Below are positions 1 to 12,489 of a stretch of DNA of 64,000 nucleotides, in pieces. A model generated the notes under the pieces. It made no database searches. It saw only the letters and a program-made list of their open reading frames with translations, and was not told where the DNA came from. Positions within the stretch are counted from its first letter, which is position 1. The number at the start of each line of letters is the position of its first letter. Position numbers and translations under genes: made by a program. Origin of the DNA: Notamacropus eugenii (taxonomy: Eukaryota; Chordata; Mammalia; Diprotodontia; Macropodidae); contig NC_092872.1 in NCBI RefSeq assembly GCF_028372415.1, positions 12,374,979 through 12,438,978 on the forward strand, in the 5' to 3' direction.

Positions 1-124
1 GCAGGAACTTAAGCTGGGGTTTTCTCACACCAAGGCTAGTGATCTTTCTATCAAACCTTTCTCAGCCCTATTAGTCCTGACTCCTTTGACTATAGAGAGA
101 TTTACTACTAGCCTAATTCCAAGG

Positions 125-365
125 GTTGGGTTGCAATGGAATCAATGAAGCAATAAGCATTATGAAGTACCTTCTGTGCACCAGGTACTGTGCTAGGTAC
201 TGGAGAAACAAAGTTAAAAATAAAATAACCCCCATCCTCCATATATTAGTTTACAGTCTAGTCTGGGGACACAACTTGTACATAGGTATATACAAAATTG
301 ATACGAGATTATTTGGGGGGAAGTCGCTGAAAACTGGAGGGATCAGGAAAGACTTTGTATGAAAG
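125..365 (+). repeat. L2-type LINE 3'-end fragment
   Basis: Contains the L2-like order 'taccttctgtgcaccagg', 'tactgtgctaggtactgg', then 'gtttacagtctagtctgggg'. The rest of 1-1140 shows no recognised gene. Confidence 0.6.
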
Positions 366-1139
366 AATGTCAGACTGGAAGCCAGCCAGCAACAAATGGC
401 CAAAATCATTCCAGACTTCAGCCTCAACCAGGTTAAAATGATATTGGGAAGTGTTTAACAAAATAAGTGAAAATACAACATAATGTTCATCTGTGGTTTT
501 CTAAGTCCCTACGTGACCCACAGGGATCCCTTTCTATTTGAGTTGGACAACACTGATGTGGAAGATGGATCTTAAGCTGTTTCTGACAGGAAAATTAGGG
601 ATTCTAGGTGAGAGGGGTGAGGAAAGAGGACTTTCTAGGCATGAGAGACACAAGACAGGAGACCAAGCACCATGTATGAGACACGATAAGAAGACCACTC
701 TTGCTAGGCCATACAGAGATAATGAGACTGGAGAGATAAATTGGGCCAGATTTGGCAGCTGATGAGAATATATGCCTGATGTCTTTCAAGCTTCTTCAGA
801 AAAGGGCAAAGCTGAATGATCTTATTTTCAGATAGTGTCGTTTTTTTGAGGTAAGATTTGTCCTGTTGCCTTAAATAAAAAACAAAAACCATAAACCATA
901 AAAAACTTAAGATCCTCAGCTTACTCCAGACAAGCCCAACATGACACATGAGATGTCTCAATGTTTCAGAACTAGGTTCAGACTGGGGAAAGTTTTGCAG
1001 GACTTGGTTGTCTTCTTCAGTCCACACCTCCTCTGCTCATCTAATTTTCCTTTACTTGGCTCTTCAGACTCACACCACATACCTCACCTAAACCTTGTTT
1101 TAAGCTTTCAATGTGTTGGCAAAACAAGGGATTTAATGG

Positions 1140-1480
1140 CTCTATTATCCTCCGAGCAAGGCAGATTAAAAACCCAGCATATTGGGTTCACTTTTGGGCA
1201 CCACATTTTAAAAAGATAATGGCCACATTGAAGCATTCCAGAAGTGTGTTACCATGGACAGAAGGACTGGAGATCATAGTATACAAGGATTATTTGAAGG
1301 ATCTTGGAATGGTCAGCCTGGAAATGAGAAGATAGTGGTGGACATGACAGCTATCTTCAAAGATTTAAAGAACTGTCATGTAGAATATGATTGAGACTTA
1401 AGATCCTAGGATATTAGAATATAGAGCTGAAGGGGAACTTTGAAATAATTTACAGCCAACTCCCAGAGAATAGAAAGGAA
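1140..1480 (+). repeat. CR1/L3-type LINE 3' fragment
   Basis: Carries CR1-typical phrases: 'ttttgggcaccacatttt', 'gcattccagaag', 'gtcagcctggaaatgagaag' and 'gacagctatcttcaaagatt'. Sense on the plus strand. Confidence 0.7.
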
Positions 1481-1484
1481 AGGA

Positions 1485-1910
1485 AAGACTTATATGAACT
1501 GATGCTGAGTGAAGTGAGCAGAGCCAGGAGAATACTATACACAGTAACAGCCACAGTGAGCGAGGACTTTTTCTGATAGACTTAGCCCTTCACAGCAATG
1601 CAAGGACCTAAAACATTCCCAATGGACTCTTAAGGCAAAATGCCATCCACATCCAGAGAAAGAACTATGGAATTGGAACACAGAATGAAGCAGAATATTT
1701 TCTCCTGGGTTATGTTTTGTTTTGTTTTGGTTTTTGTCATAGTTTCTCCCATTCATTTCAATGCTTTCTTGCAAAATGACTAATGTGAAAATGTGTTTAA
1801 TAAGAATGTATGTGTAGAACACATATAAGATTGCAAGTCATCTTGGGGAGGGAGAAAAGAGGAAGAGGGAGAAAATTTAAGACTTAGGGAAGTGAATGTA
1901 GAAAACTGAA
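1485..1910 (+). repeat. L1 3' end (end of ORF2 region and 3' UTR)
   Basis: Shows the marsupial L1 series 'gaactgatgctgagtgaagt', 'gtgagcagagccaggagaat', 'cacagtaacagc', 'catccagagaaagaac', then the G/A-rich 'gggagggagaaaagagg' and an A-rich end. Confidence 0.8.
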
Positions 1911-1989
1911 AAAAAATAAATTAATAATAACAATAGTAATAATGAAGGAAAAATAAAAAGAAAAATAGTAGTAATTTTAAAAAAGACTA

Positions 1990-2570
1990 GAGAGGAAATG
2001 CTAAAACAATAATCAAAAAATGAACGAAAATTCAATGTATTTCATAGCAAAAACAACTGACCTAGAAAACAGATCAAGAAGAAAACTTTAAGAATCATTG
2101 GACTATCTAAGTTCCATGACCTGAAAAAAGAGCCTAGACAACATATTTCAAGAAATTTTATAAGGGAAGTACCAAAGTCTTTTAGAACCAAAGAGCAGAA
2201 ATAAAAAGAATCCACCCACCACCTCCTGAAAGGAATCCCAAAAATTAAAACCCCAGGAAAGTTATAGCCAAAATCCAGAGCTTCCACAGAAAAGAAAAGA
2301 TAGTACAAGCAATTCAAGTACTGAGGAGATAGAGTCAGGATCACACAAGATTTAATAGCCATCACCATAAAGGAACAGAGAACTTGGAATATAATATTAG
2401 AGATATGAACTTGGAATGCAGATTGAGATTTTTTTTTTGGACATTACCAATGCAGGAATTCATTTTGCTGAACTACACATTTGTAATAGGAGTTTTATTT
2501 TTTCTTTCTATCTCAGTTGAGGGAGGGGGGGAAAGGGAAGGAAAATTTTAATTAAAAAAAATTCAGTGAG
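1990..2570 (+). repeat. HAL1/L1 ORF1 fragment with L1 3' end
   Basis: The stretch at 2060-2160 (gacctagaaaacagatcaag... ttggactatct) matches the DLENRSRRDNL-IGLP part of ORF1p, seen better at 33,580. An L1-like G-rich tail follows at 2410-2560. Confidence 0.65.
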
Positions 2571-2584
2571 ATAGTTATATGAAA

Positions 2585-2725
2585 AGGGCAATGAATATGT
2601 GATCAGAAGACTTGAGTCTGAATTCCCACTCTGGTACCTACTAACTGAGTGACACTGAGCAAGTCTCTCAAGCAATCAGGTCTTTAGTTTCCTTACTTGT
2701 AAAATGGGGATAATATTAACCCAAG
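2585..2725 (+). repeat. MIR SINE
   Basis: tRNA-derived body and core ending with 'ccttacttgtaaaatgggga'. Confidence 0.7.
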
Positions 2726-4024
2726 CCCCAGAACCAGGCCAGGCCAGAAAAAGTATAAATAAATCTAAAACAATGGGCTTTATTGAATGGAAGGCTAGAG
2801 CTTTTAGTGGTCATTCAATAAAAGCATGCAATGATTTGGGTTAAAAGTTGTACTCAAGTAATTTTATAAAAAGAAAAGGAAGTCAAGTATATCTCAATGT
2901 TAGTTATTATTAAGGAAATGAGGAAACCAAGACTCGGAGAGGTCAAAGGATGCACCAAAGACCACAGAGCAAACTGGTCTCAGAACCAGGACCCAGGTCT
3001 GATCTCTTAATTTAGTGTGAATAAGGAAAACTTGGAAAAGTCTCACTGAAAGGCTGCCCAGGTCTGGCCTACATTAAATTGACATTAACCATGAACCCCA
3101 AAGGAAGGGGGTAAAGACTCCAGAATGAACTTTGGAAGCTGGTATGGCTCATTCTGACTCTGTTTACAAGGAAAGGTTCCAGAGTGGGCACTGAGGGTGT
3201 GCCTCAACTTTGGGCCTTAGCCTGAGGAAGAAGCTGGGCAATCTGTGATCCAGGAGAGCTCCTTGGAGCTGTCTCTGGAACCGTGAGCCTTTGCTATTCT
3301 TAAGACCAGACCCTGATTTCTGGATTTCAAAGGCATGTGGTGTCATCCTCAACTGTGGGGCAATGTGTTGGGAAAGGGCTTAATTTCCAAAAAGTTGCAG
3401 GCATGTGGCCTAATTGAATGTACTAATCAAGTCGGATGGGACCAACTCTTCCTTCTCTATCCTCATTCCACAACCTGAGATCAAAAGGGACTTGTATCAG
3501 AGGCAGGGACAGAGGCAGAGGCAGACAGACAGACAGAAAGAGAGACAGGGAGACAAACAGACAGAAAGAGAACATGAGAAACTCTCAGACTACACTAATT
3601 AGCAGTAATCCCACAGGTGGCTCCACCTGCAAGCTCTGTACTGAAACCTGGAAGGTGCCCTTCTGCCCCGAAATCCTCTGATAAGATGGGGCCTGAAATT
3701 TCAGCATTAGATCCTCATTCCTTTAGCATAAGGTTATTTCTCCTGTTAACACACTTCCCCATAAGGGGCTGCCCACCAAACCATGATCAACCATCAACGT
3801 CTCAATGTAATTATGTTTCTCAGGTCCTTTCCTGAAAGCAGAGCTTGATTGGGAGAAAAAACAGAAGATGACTGTGGAGATGAGGAGGTAGAGGGAGAAA
3901 GGGGTAGAAAAGGAGAGGAGTCCTACCCTTTACTTGGGGGAAAAGTCTTAGAGAAGGTAGGTTGAAATGACAAACTTTGCCAAATTCTTCTTTTAGCTGA
4001 AGCTAATGCAAGTGGGAACTGCGT
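2726..4024. other. No gene seen; short GACA-type simple repeat at about 3500-3575
   Basis: Open frames here are short and lack family resemblance. The interrupted cagacaga/agacagag run explains the 62- and 81-residue frames over it. Confidence 0.6.
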
Positions 4025-4220
4025 GGCCCATTTCTGGTGCTTTACATAAATTATCTCATTGGATATTATTATCCCCATTTTACAGATGAGGAAACTGAGA
4101 CCGAGATGGTGAGTGCCTTACCAGGGGACCCGCAGCTAACATCTGTGGACAGAACTGGAACTCGGGTCTCCCTGGTTCCAAGTGTGGTATTCTATCCATT
4201 TTGCCACCTAGTTGCCTGAT
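4025..4220 (-). repeat. MIR SINE
   Basis: Reverse-complement signature 'ccccattttacagatgagga' followed by 'ctatccattttgccaccta'. Confidence 0.75.
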
Positions 4221-4779
4221 GTGAGCCTTTCCTTTGCCATTTCCATGGCTGGGGTGGGGTTCCAGACTGAAATCTGTAGGCCTTAACAGGTGCCTGTTGA
4301 TAAGAAGGGTTTGCCTAAAGGAGTCTTGAAGCACTACAACACTGTTGTGTTAGAGATTTAGCTTTGGCTGTGCCCTTTCAAATGTTCCCACACACCTGGG
4401 TGGCATCCTATAGAAGCTGGATAGCCTGGTTTGGATAACTGGCTCCAGGCACTCCTTTGTGCAGAGGAGCCTGGTCTCCAAGAGCCTGGTATACTCTATC
4501 CTTACAATAGCTTCAGTGGCCACAGCAAGGGGCCAGACTTCACTCAGCCTGTGCTGGAAACAGAGGTCAGGGCCCCAGTCCTAATCCCTGTCCCAAAAGA
4601 TGAATCCACAAGAGCTTACCTAAGGATTACAGCTGGGGAGTGGTGAAGGGAGGAGAATCTCTGTCAGGGACCCAATGATCTGTTTTCCTAGAAGACTTAA
4701 CATGGTCTTCAGACACAGAGGACTCTGAGGAAGAGGAAATTAAAGCAATGCTAAATTAAAAATATCTCAGAACATAAGG

Positions 4780-4945
4780 TGATTGGGTATCATGGTTTGG
4801 TGTCAAGAGTACCTGGGATGGAATCCATGTTTTCCCTTTTGCAAGAAAGTCGCCTGACCTCTCTGGGCCTCAGTTTCCTCATCTGTACAATTAGAGGTTT
4901 AAGCTAGAGAATCTTTCCAGCCTTAAATACTATGACCCTATGATG
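4780..4945 (+). repeat. MIR SINE
   Basis: Contains 'cctctctgggcctcagtttc' and 'ctcatctgtac' in the MIR order. Confidence 0.7.
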
Positions 4946-5499
4946 ATTTCACAAAGGGCTCAGTGGCCCAGGATACATTAAAGGCAGCACAGCACAGAGA
5001 GGTACTAGGGCTCCAACCACTCTTTGGGAGTGATCCTAGCTGGTGCTTCCTGCTGCAGATAGGCACCGGCCTGATTACGCTCCATGGTTCTAACTGAGCT
5101 CATGGACTGTATCTTTGTCCTCATCCCTAGCACCAAACATAACTAGAAAGGAGATTCTTGGTTAACTAAAATTTACACCAGATTGTCCCTGAGGTCCCTT
5201 CCAATCCAGCTTCTCTGAAATCTCAGCTCACACCTTAGCAAAGTAAGGACATGGGCAAAGTCTCTCTTGAATGGCCCAGCCTCCCCTAAGTCCACTTCTC
5301 TTCCCCCTCATCCCTGATTTCTCCTTCTTTTTTTTCCTCCCCACCCTGCATCATTGCCTTGAGTTTTTGTTCCTATCCAATTACTCCAATTGAATTCCAG
5401 TTAGGAAACAAAATTCACTTACTGAGGCCTCAGTAGCTGATCACTTCATCTGGCACTCTTTTCAGGGAGATGAACATTAACAAGGGACAAAGCCTTAAG

Positions 5500-5702
5500 C
5501 CAGGGATCTTTAAAGTTGAGGGGTCTGGGAATAGATTTCAGGGAGCCTGTGAATTTGGATAGAAAAAAAATTCTTTATTTTCACTACCTGTTAATTGAAA
5601 TTAAAATTTTCAATTATTTAAAAATATGATTCTGGAAAGGTTCCAAAGATTTCACCCAACTGTCAAAGGGGTCCATGACACAAGAGAAGTCAAGAACTCC
5701 TG
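5500..5702. mobile_element. Possible non-autonomous hAT (MER-like) element
   Basis: The left end 'aagccagggatctttaa' and the reverse complement of the right end, 'cagcaggagttcttgac', form an imperfect inverted repeat of the CAGGGGTTCTTAA type. Internal sequence is AT-rich. Confidence 0.4.
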
Positions 5703-5844
5703 CTGTAAGCTAAAAGCGTGAAGGTACAATGTTGGTATGTCAGGTACCAGTTTACAGTGACAGGAGATTGAGCCGTGGGCAAGAGGTAACTTTCCTCATC
5801 TCTCAGTGTCAGCTTTGTCAGGAATCACTGGCAGTGGGAGAAGC

Positions 5845-6060
5845 AGAATAGCCTAACGTAGCAGGACTTGGAGTCAGGAAGACTGGGTTCTGTCACTACT
5901 GTGTGAGCCTGGAAAAGTCAGAGGCTTAGCTTCCTCATCTACAAAATGGGTATAACGTCATCTCCAGTACCTATCTCACAGGGTTGTGACAAGGCTCAAA
6001 TGAAATCACATATGCAAATTACTTCACAAAATTTAGAGTTCTATATCAACAGAATTCATC
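5845..6060 (+). repeat. MIR SINE
   Basis: Shows 'gtgagcctggaaaagtca', 'cttcctcatctacaaaatgg' and 'tctcacagggttgtgac'. Confidence 0.7.
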
Positions 6061-6419
6061 ACCATTAACATAATTAGCAATATTATTACCGCAGCCACCT
6101 GCAGAAGTAAGACTGTTGGTCAGCCTCTCCCCTGACATCCTTTATCCTCCAGATGTGGAGAATAAGTGGATGGAGAAAGAAATGGCCACATCTGCCTGGA
6201 TTGGGACATTAAGTTGAGTCATAGATATGTGCAATTCTTTAAGGAACCCACTCGGGAAATAAAGACATAGGCAAACACGTTGCCCCAGAATTTAGGCTGA
6301 GGTTATGTGCCCCAGGGGGCAGGAAATCAGCTCCACTCCCTGACATGAGGAAGATCCATAGGGTTAGAGTCAATCCTTAGGGATTCCACCTATTGATGGA
6401 GCCCAGTTCAGTCCAGGAC

Positions 6420-6640
6420 TCATAGCTAAAGATCAGAAACAATTTCTAGAATCAGAGATTAAAGGTCTAGAAGGGAACCTAGAACTCCCCTGGTCCAGCC
6501 TCCTCATTTACAGAGTTGGAAACAGCCTCAATGAGGTTAATGATCTGCCTGATTCGCAAAGACAGAACCCAGAAACAACTTCAGCCTTGGTCTTCTCCCT
6601 TCAAATCCACTGATATTTCTACTATTACACCTTGGCCACC
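6420..6640 (-). repeat. MIR-like SINE
   Basis: 'ctcatttacagagttggaaa' and flanking core resemble an old reverse-oriented MIR. Confidence 0.5.
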
Positions 6641-6701
6641 AAAATCAAGGGACTGGCAATTCTTCCATGTTTTCATTTACTTTTTCCTTTGCTGATATGG
6701 G

Positions 6702-6703
6702 GT

Positions 6704-6750
<47 letters not shown>
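6702..6750 (+). repeat. (TG)n microsatellite
   Basis: About 24 uninterrupted TG units directly next to the end of the SINE that follows. Confidence 0.95.
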
Positions 6751-6751
<1 letters not shown>

Positions 6752-7055
6752 CGTCCTTCGTTGCCAAAGAAGACCAAAGAGAAACGATGACATGACTTGC
6801 ATTTGACTTTGTTTTGAGTGAGGGAGGGCTGTGCAGGTCACCAGCCTCACTTCTCCTCCAGAGCCATCTGAATCCAGTGACCAGATATTCATCAGGATGA
6901 CTGGAGATGACTCAGGATGAGGCAATTGGGGTTAAGTGACTTGCCCAAGGTCACACAGCTAGTGAGTGTCAAGTGTCTGAGATGAGATTTGAACTCAGGT
7001 CCTCCTGACTTCTGCACTGGTGCTCTATCCACTGTACCACCTAGCTGCCCCTGAT
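6751..7055 (-). repeat. Composite tRNA-derived SINE, long form (Mar1-like)
   Basis: Nearly full length; the tRNA-like head is at the right ('ctctatccactgtaccacct', 'agctgccc') and the tail at the left ('gacatgacttgcatttgact'). Closely matches the copy at 32685-33005. Confidence 0.8.
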
Positions 7056-7189
7056 ATGGGGTATTGTTAAGGGAGGCATATCATGAGGCAGAGACCTGAG
7101 TCTTAGCCCTGTGACCAGCTTACTGTATGACAACGGACAAGTCACTTAACCCACCTTGCCTATAATCTATTAGTCCTCCTAGTAAAATG

Positions 7190-7325
7190 TTAATAATGAT
7201 TATTATAACAGATTGCAATTAATGCATAATAGTATATTATATATAATTATAATTAATAATATATCATAATATAATGTTATAGTATAAATAATATAATTAA
7301 TGATTATTATAATAATTGTAATTCA
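7190..7325. repeat. AT-rich low-complexity tract
   Basis: Mostly TAAT and ATAT permutations. Confidence 0.8.
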
Positions 7326-7329
7326 TATT

Positions 7330-7535
7330 TCTTAGAACAAGGATCAGAAAACTATATCCTGTGAGCCATATATAGCCAGTGTCCTATTTTGATATGGCCC
7401 TTGGGCTAAGAACAGTGTTTATAAACAAAGTTCTATTGTATTTGGAAATGTAAAACCCATTCTTAGGTTGAAGGCCATACAAAAACAGGCTGCAAGTATA
7501 GTTTGCTAACTTTGGCCATAAGAAGTTTATGGTCA
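7330..7535. mobile_element. Probable hAT-Charlie-type non-autonomous element
   Basis: Ends 'ggatcagaaaactatatcct' and, reversed, 'ggccaaagttagcaaactat' form an inverted repeat. The inside has 'gtttataaacaaagttctat', as in mammalian elements with the GGCAAACTATGGCC terminus. Confidence 0.5.
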
Positions 7536-8029
7536 CAAAGTGCTTTCCATCTATCCTTTTATCTTCCCTCCAGCAGGGATTAGTTGATGGGCAGCTGAAA
7601 GTAAGAACTAGACACAGGAGAGGCAGTTGGCTTGAGGGAGCTCCCAGTGGGAGGGAGGGAAGACAGAGAGGCTAGTTGGGGAGGTAGTTGGGAAAATGGG
7701 AGTGTGCTCGTGACTAAGAGAGGTTTCGTTTACTTCAGAGTTTCCCCTGGTCTTGTCAATCAGAATCTTCTTAGGCACCATGTTGGTGCCTGATGTAAAT
7801 GGTCAGCTCCAGGGGTAAGGCTGAGACACAGCAATGAACATCCAGCTTCAATGAAGAAACCTTTCTGAAACATCCTTCTCTGTCTAATGAACTCTACAGG
7901 CTCTCAGCATCTCCATTCCCCATTCTTCCTTTGGAATTAGGTCAACGGGAAATCTTTTTATAATCAGAGGCAGCCCCAATAATGGTTAGGCAACTGTAAG
8001 ATGATTTTTAAAAAGTTTTAGAATCAGAA

Positions 8030-8170
8030 TGAATGAGAAAGCATTTATTAAATGCTAACTCTATGCCAGGAGTTGTGCTAAACATGGAGAATACAAATTG
8101 AAGGGAGAGACCGTCTCTGCCCTCCAGGAGCTTCTGTTCTAATGGGAGAGATGACACACAGAGGAGCGCT
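8030..8170 (+). repeat. L2-type LINE 3' fragment
   Basis: 'gcatttattaaatgctaact', 'gagttgtgctaaacatg' and 'ctccaggagcttctgttct'. Confidence 0.6.
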
Positions 8171-8394
8171 GGCCATGGAATGATGAAGCTTCAGAAGAGG
8201 CTGGTGGGACTTTTCCAGAAGTAATGGTTGTATGGATTGGATTGCTGTTTTGGGAGCAAAAGGTGTGAAGAAGGGAGAGAAGAGGAAGCATGGTGGAGGG
8301 GAGCTGTCATGGTGGCTGACACGGCTGGCACTAGCTAGGTGTAGTGAGCTCTCACCAGTCAGCACAGTCCCAGGGAAGGAACTGGCAGTGTAAT

Positions 8395-8550
8395 GGGGAG
8401 TGTGAATGGCAGAGAGCAGGAGTGTTATGGCAGTGTAGACATGAGTTCAGGACCAATCTGTGACACTCCTTAGCTATGTACAAGTTAATTGATTTCCCTG
8501 AATCTTAGTTTCTTCCTCTGTAAATAATAATAATAATAATAATATTTTCA
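8395..8550 (+). repeat. MIR SINE with (TAA)n end
   Basis: 'ccctgaatcttagtttcttc' and 'ctctgtaaataataataata'. Confidence 0.55.
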
Positions 8551-8689
8551 ACAACCAACAATTATTAGCTTCAGACGCTTAACAGCTAAGTGAGATCTGG
8601 AGTCAAAAGACCTGATTCCAAATTCTGTTTCTGCTGCTATGAGCTATATGAACTTGGGCAATCAACCGATCAATCAAAAAGTTTTTATT

Positions 8690-8940
8690 GAGCCAGATGG
8701 AGAAGCTATATGGCAGAGTGGATAGAGCATTGGTCCTGGATTCAGAAAGACTCCCCTTTGTGAGTTCAAATCCACCCTCAGACACCTGCTAGCTATGTAA
8801 CCCCGAGGAAGTCACTTAACATAAGTCATTTGCTTCAGTTTCCTCAGCTGTAAAATGAACTGGAAAAGAAAAGAGGATCTTTGCCAAGTAAAATGTCAGA
8901 TGGGGTCATGAAGGATAGGTCATGACTGAACAACAAAAAT
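8690..8940 (+). repeat. Mar1-like tRNA-derived SINE
   Basis: Head 'agagtggatagagcattggt', middle 'agtttcctcagctgtaaaat' and tail 'gatggggtcatgaaggatag', ending in 'gactgaacaacaa'. Confidence 0.85.
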
Positions 8941-9470
8941 GTGTCAGACGTAGGGATGTTAAGATAAGATATTAAGATACAAAATGAAAACAGTCTCTAC
9001 CATCAAGGAGCTTATATTCTAGCTGGAGAGATAACATGTGCATCTAAAACTGTATTCAGAAAAAATTCAAAAGGAATACAAGGGCACTAACAGTCAGAGG
9101 GATCAGGAACGGTTTGATGTAAAAGGTGGTTTGTGAACTGAGACTTGAAGGCAGTAAAGGATGGACAGAAACAGAAGATGGAACATTGTGCTTGAGTGAG
9201 GGAAGGGAAGTGATATATAATGAGGAGGAAAAAATGTAGAATGAGGTCAGGTTGTAAAGAACTTTAAAAGCTGAAACTAAGGAGTTTTTATTGTATCCTA
9301 GAGACGGTAGAGATCCAGTAGGACTTATTGGCTAAGGAGGTGACTTGGTTAGACCTGCACTTAAGGAAAATCACTTTGGCAGCTGTTTGAAGAACAGGTT
9401 GGAGTGGGGAAAGACTTGAGGCCCAGAAAACTTTACTCCTTACACTCAGCAAAGTGGCAATGATGACCAA
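8941..9470 (+). repeat. L2-type LINE 3' region
   Basis: Order 'ggagcttatattctagc', 'aactgagacttgaaggcag', 'gttgtaaagaactttaaa', 'aaaatcactttggcagctgt' matches the other long copy at 42,820-43,330. Confidence 0.65.
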
Positions 9471-9474
9471 AGAT

Positions 9475-10040
9475 CAGAATAGTCAAATTTGAAGATGGGC
9501 ACATTAATGCATTGTTAGTGGAACTGTGATTAGAATGATGTGACAAGGGGGACTTAAATGTCTATATCCTTTGACACAGAGATGATCCCATGGCTAGATA
9601 AGTGCTCCAAGGAGGAGACTGATAAAAAGAAATGTCTCATATATGCCAAAAATTTTTGCAGCAGAACTTTTTGTAGGAGCAAAGAATTAGGGGAGGAAGA
9701 CAGTTGATCATCACTTGAGGGAATGACTAAACCAATTATGATACACAGATATAATGAAATATGCTACATATGAGGAATACAGCAGAGAAACATGGGAAGA
9801 ATTATGTGAGCTGATGTAGAATGAAGCAAGTTAAACCAAGAAAACAACACATGCGATGACTACAACAATAATAAAAGAATTGAAACCAGATGCGATAAAA
9901 TTATGACCAAGCCTGTCCCCAAAGAAGAAATATGTTAAAACCATCTCTTTGCTCTTTTTTCCAGACTTGGGAGTTTAAAGGTGTGGAACATTGCATGAAA
10001 CATCAGAATTTTGATACCTTGCTTACTTCTGATGAGCTCC
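9475..10040 (+). repeat. L1 3' region
   Basis: 'taatgcattgttagtggaac', 'tttttgtaggagcaaagaat' and 'gtgagctgatgtagaatgaa' follow the order of marsupial L1 ends. Confidence 0.7.
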
Positions 10041-11174
10041 TCACACACACACTTCTAAATTATTATAAGTAGTGACCCTCTGGGGGAGATTCAAAGGGAA
10101 TCATAGGGTACATAGAAATAAAAGATACCAATCCAATGTATCTCCAATAATATCAATAATAACATTGCTGAGGCTGTGAACCTAGGAGACAGGAAGTGTG
10201 CAGGTGCCTTCAACAGAAACAGGGAGGTTTGGAAGAGGGATGGATTTGGAGAAAAGATGATTTTATTTAACCACGTGAAGAAGTCACTTAACCACTCTGT
10301 CAATTTCCTCTTGTGTAGAATGAGAAGATTAGACTTGCTGATTTCTGATGTCTCTTCCATCTAAATCTGTGAGCCCATCTTAGGATCCTAAATCACTTAA
10401 ACTCTCTGAGATGCAATTTCTTCATATGCAAAATGGAGATAACGATACCAGATGTGTGAGGATTAAATCAGATAAAATTTTATATAAATTTCTACTAACC
10501 TCCCAGAATTATTGTAAGGAAAGTACCGTGTAACTCTTAGAGTCCTATTAAAATGTGAATGAGTTTTCTCAACTCATCAATTAGCAAGCTTTTAGGGAAT
10601 GACTACTCTGAAGTCATCTCTTAGACCAGTGGTTTCCATTTAGGATCTTGCAAAGGTAGTCTAGAGGTTTGTGCTCAAAATTCTTTAATGGTAAATAACT
10701 GCACTGTTATGTTACAAATATATTTTCCCTCTTTGACAAGTATGTGCATATTTGAAACACACTATAGGTCTGTTTCTTCAGCATTTCAAAACCTACATGC
10801 TCGCAATAATTTCAGTGTTCTTGCAACAGTTACAGCAAACTCTGACCACTCCTAATTAAGTGAAATGTGTTATCAAATTGTTTCCAAACTGTGATACATG
10901 TAACTTTACTTCAGGTACATTTTTTATTTAACACAGGAGGCAAGGAAAGAGGGGAAAGTTAGGAAAAGGGAACAAAGGATCTAGTAGAAAGCAGATTCCC
11001 AATGGATGATTAGTGTTTGATGATTTATGGTTTTTATACCACACTAGAGTAGCGCCTCCATTCTCCTTTGTGGTTCTCCTGTAATTATACGTCATCAGCT
11101 GGGCAATACGTTATCAAGATGTTATGAATGTTTTCATTCTTGTAACGTCAGGCTACCTAAAAACCATGCTCACT

Positions 11175-11425
11175 GAACATTACATTACTGTTGTTCAGTT
11201 GTGTCTGACTTTTCATGACCCCATTTGGGGTTTCGTAGGCAAAGATACTGGAGCGATTTTTCATTTCCTTCTCCAGCTTCTTTTACAGATGAAGAAACTG
11301 AGGCAAAAAGGGTTAAGTGACTTGCCCAGGATCACACAGCTAGTAAGTGTCTGAGGCCAGATTTGAATCCAGGAACAAGAGTCTTTCTAACTTCAAGACC
11401 AGCACCACCTAGCCGCCTGACGTGC
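11175..11425 (-). repeat. Mar1-like tRNA-derived SINE
   Basis: 'gttcagttgtgtctgacttt', 'tcatgaccccatttggggtt', then 'ttgcccaggatcacacagct'. Confidence 0.85.
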
Positions 11426-11839
11426 ATTATAAGTTATCTTAAAATCATCATGGACCATCACAAATGTTCCATAAAAGCAAACCTTACGTTGCCTCTCATT
11501 AAAGTATTAGGACTATTTTCCATTTAGACTTATCCTGCCCTTGTGTTACTATTCTCCTATCTAGCATGTTTTCAAATAAACTGGTTGCCAACACTGGTCA
11601 TCCAATGAGTACAAAAACATTCTTTGAGAGTAGCCAGTGTGGCTGTGGTAGAAGAGAAGAAATTCACTTCTGGAGAGATTATTTTTTTTTTTACAAAGGT
11701 TAGCTTATTCATAAACATTGTTTAAAAAAACTAAAGCAATCTATGCAATTTAACTTTAGGTACACTTTTAATTTAACACAGTGATTGAATTAGCCAGTAG
11801 GGAAGGGAAGAGGGGGAAAGGGAGGAAAGGGAACAAGCT

Positions 11840-12080
11840 TTTGCATAGCATCTTCTGTGTGCTGGGCACTGTGCTGAACATTTTTACAAATGTGATTTCC
11901 TTTGATCTTCACAACAACCCAATGAGGTAGGTACTATTATTATCCCCATTTTACAGTTGAGGAAACTGAGACAAACAAGGGTTCAGTGAGCAAATGGTCA
12001 GGATCACATAGCTAGGAAGTATTTGAACTCAAGTTTTCCTGATTCCAGTCCCAACACCCTATCCACTGTGCCACCAGGTT
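11840..12080 (-). repeat. MIR SINE
   Basis: 'tatccccattttacagttga' and 'ctatccactgtgccaccagg'. Confidence 0.75.
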
Positions 12081-12489
12081 CCTAGTAAAACTTTCAGTTA
12101 AACAACAAAATTTTAATTAAACAATAAAATATAAATATTTTATAGCATAAAAACTGTTCATTTTCATTATTTAATTAGGTAACTATATCTTCCAGAGTTC
12201 AAGTACATTGGCAACATCAATATTTATCTTCAGGAAAGGGTCCTAACGTCTGTCGGTTTTTAACAAAGTTGCTTAGGGAAAAACACATTTGCAATAATTG
12301 TATTGATACAGCATGGACACACCACAGCACACACGTACGACTTTGGGCATCACAACCATGCCACAACAATTTAAAGGCACATCATGTGATACTGTCAAAA
12401 GAGTTCATTTTTTTCAAAACAAAGGCCTTACTCTTGATTACTTACTATTTTATGCAGAAAGATGGGCAACAAGCATGCTTCCTTTAGTG

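Noticed and set aside
6751-7055. Functional tRNA gene
   Set aside because: tRNA-like heads here and elsewhere lack a foldable cloverleaf in context and belong to SINEs.
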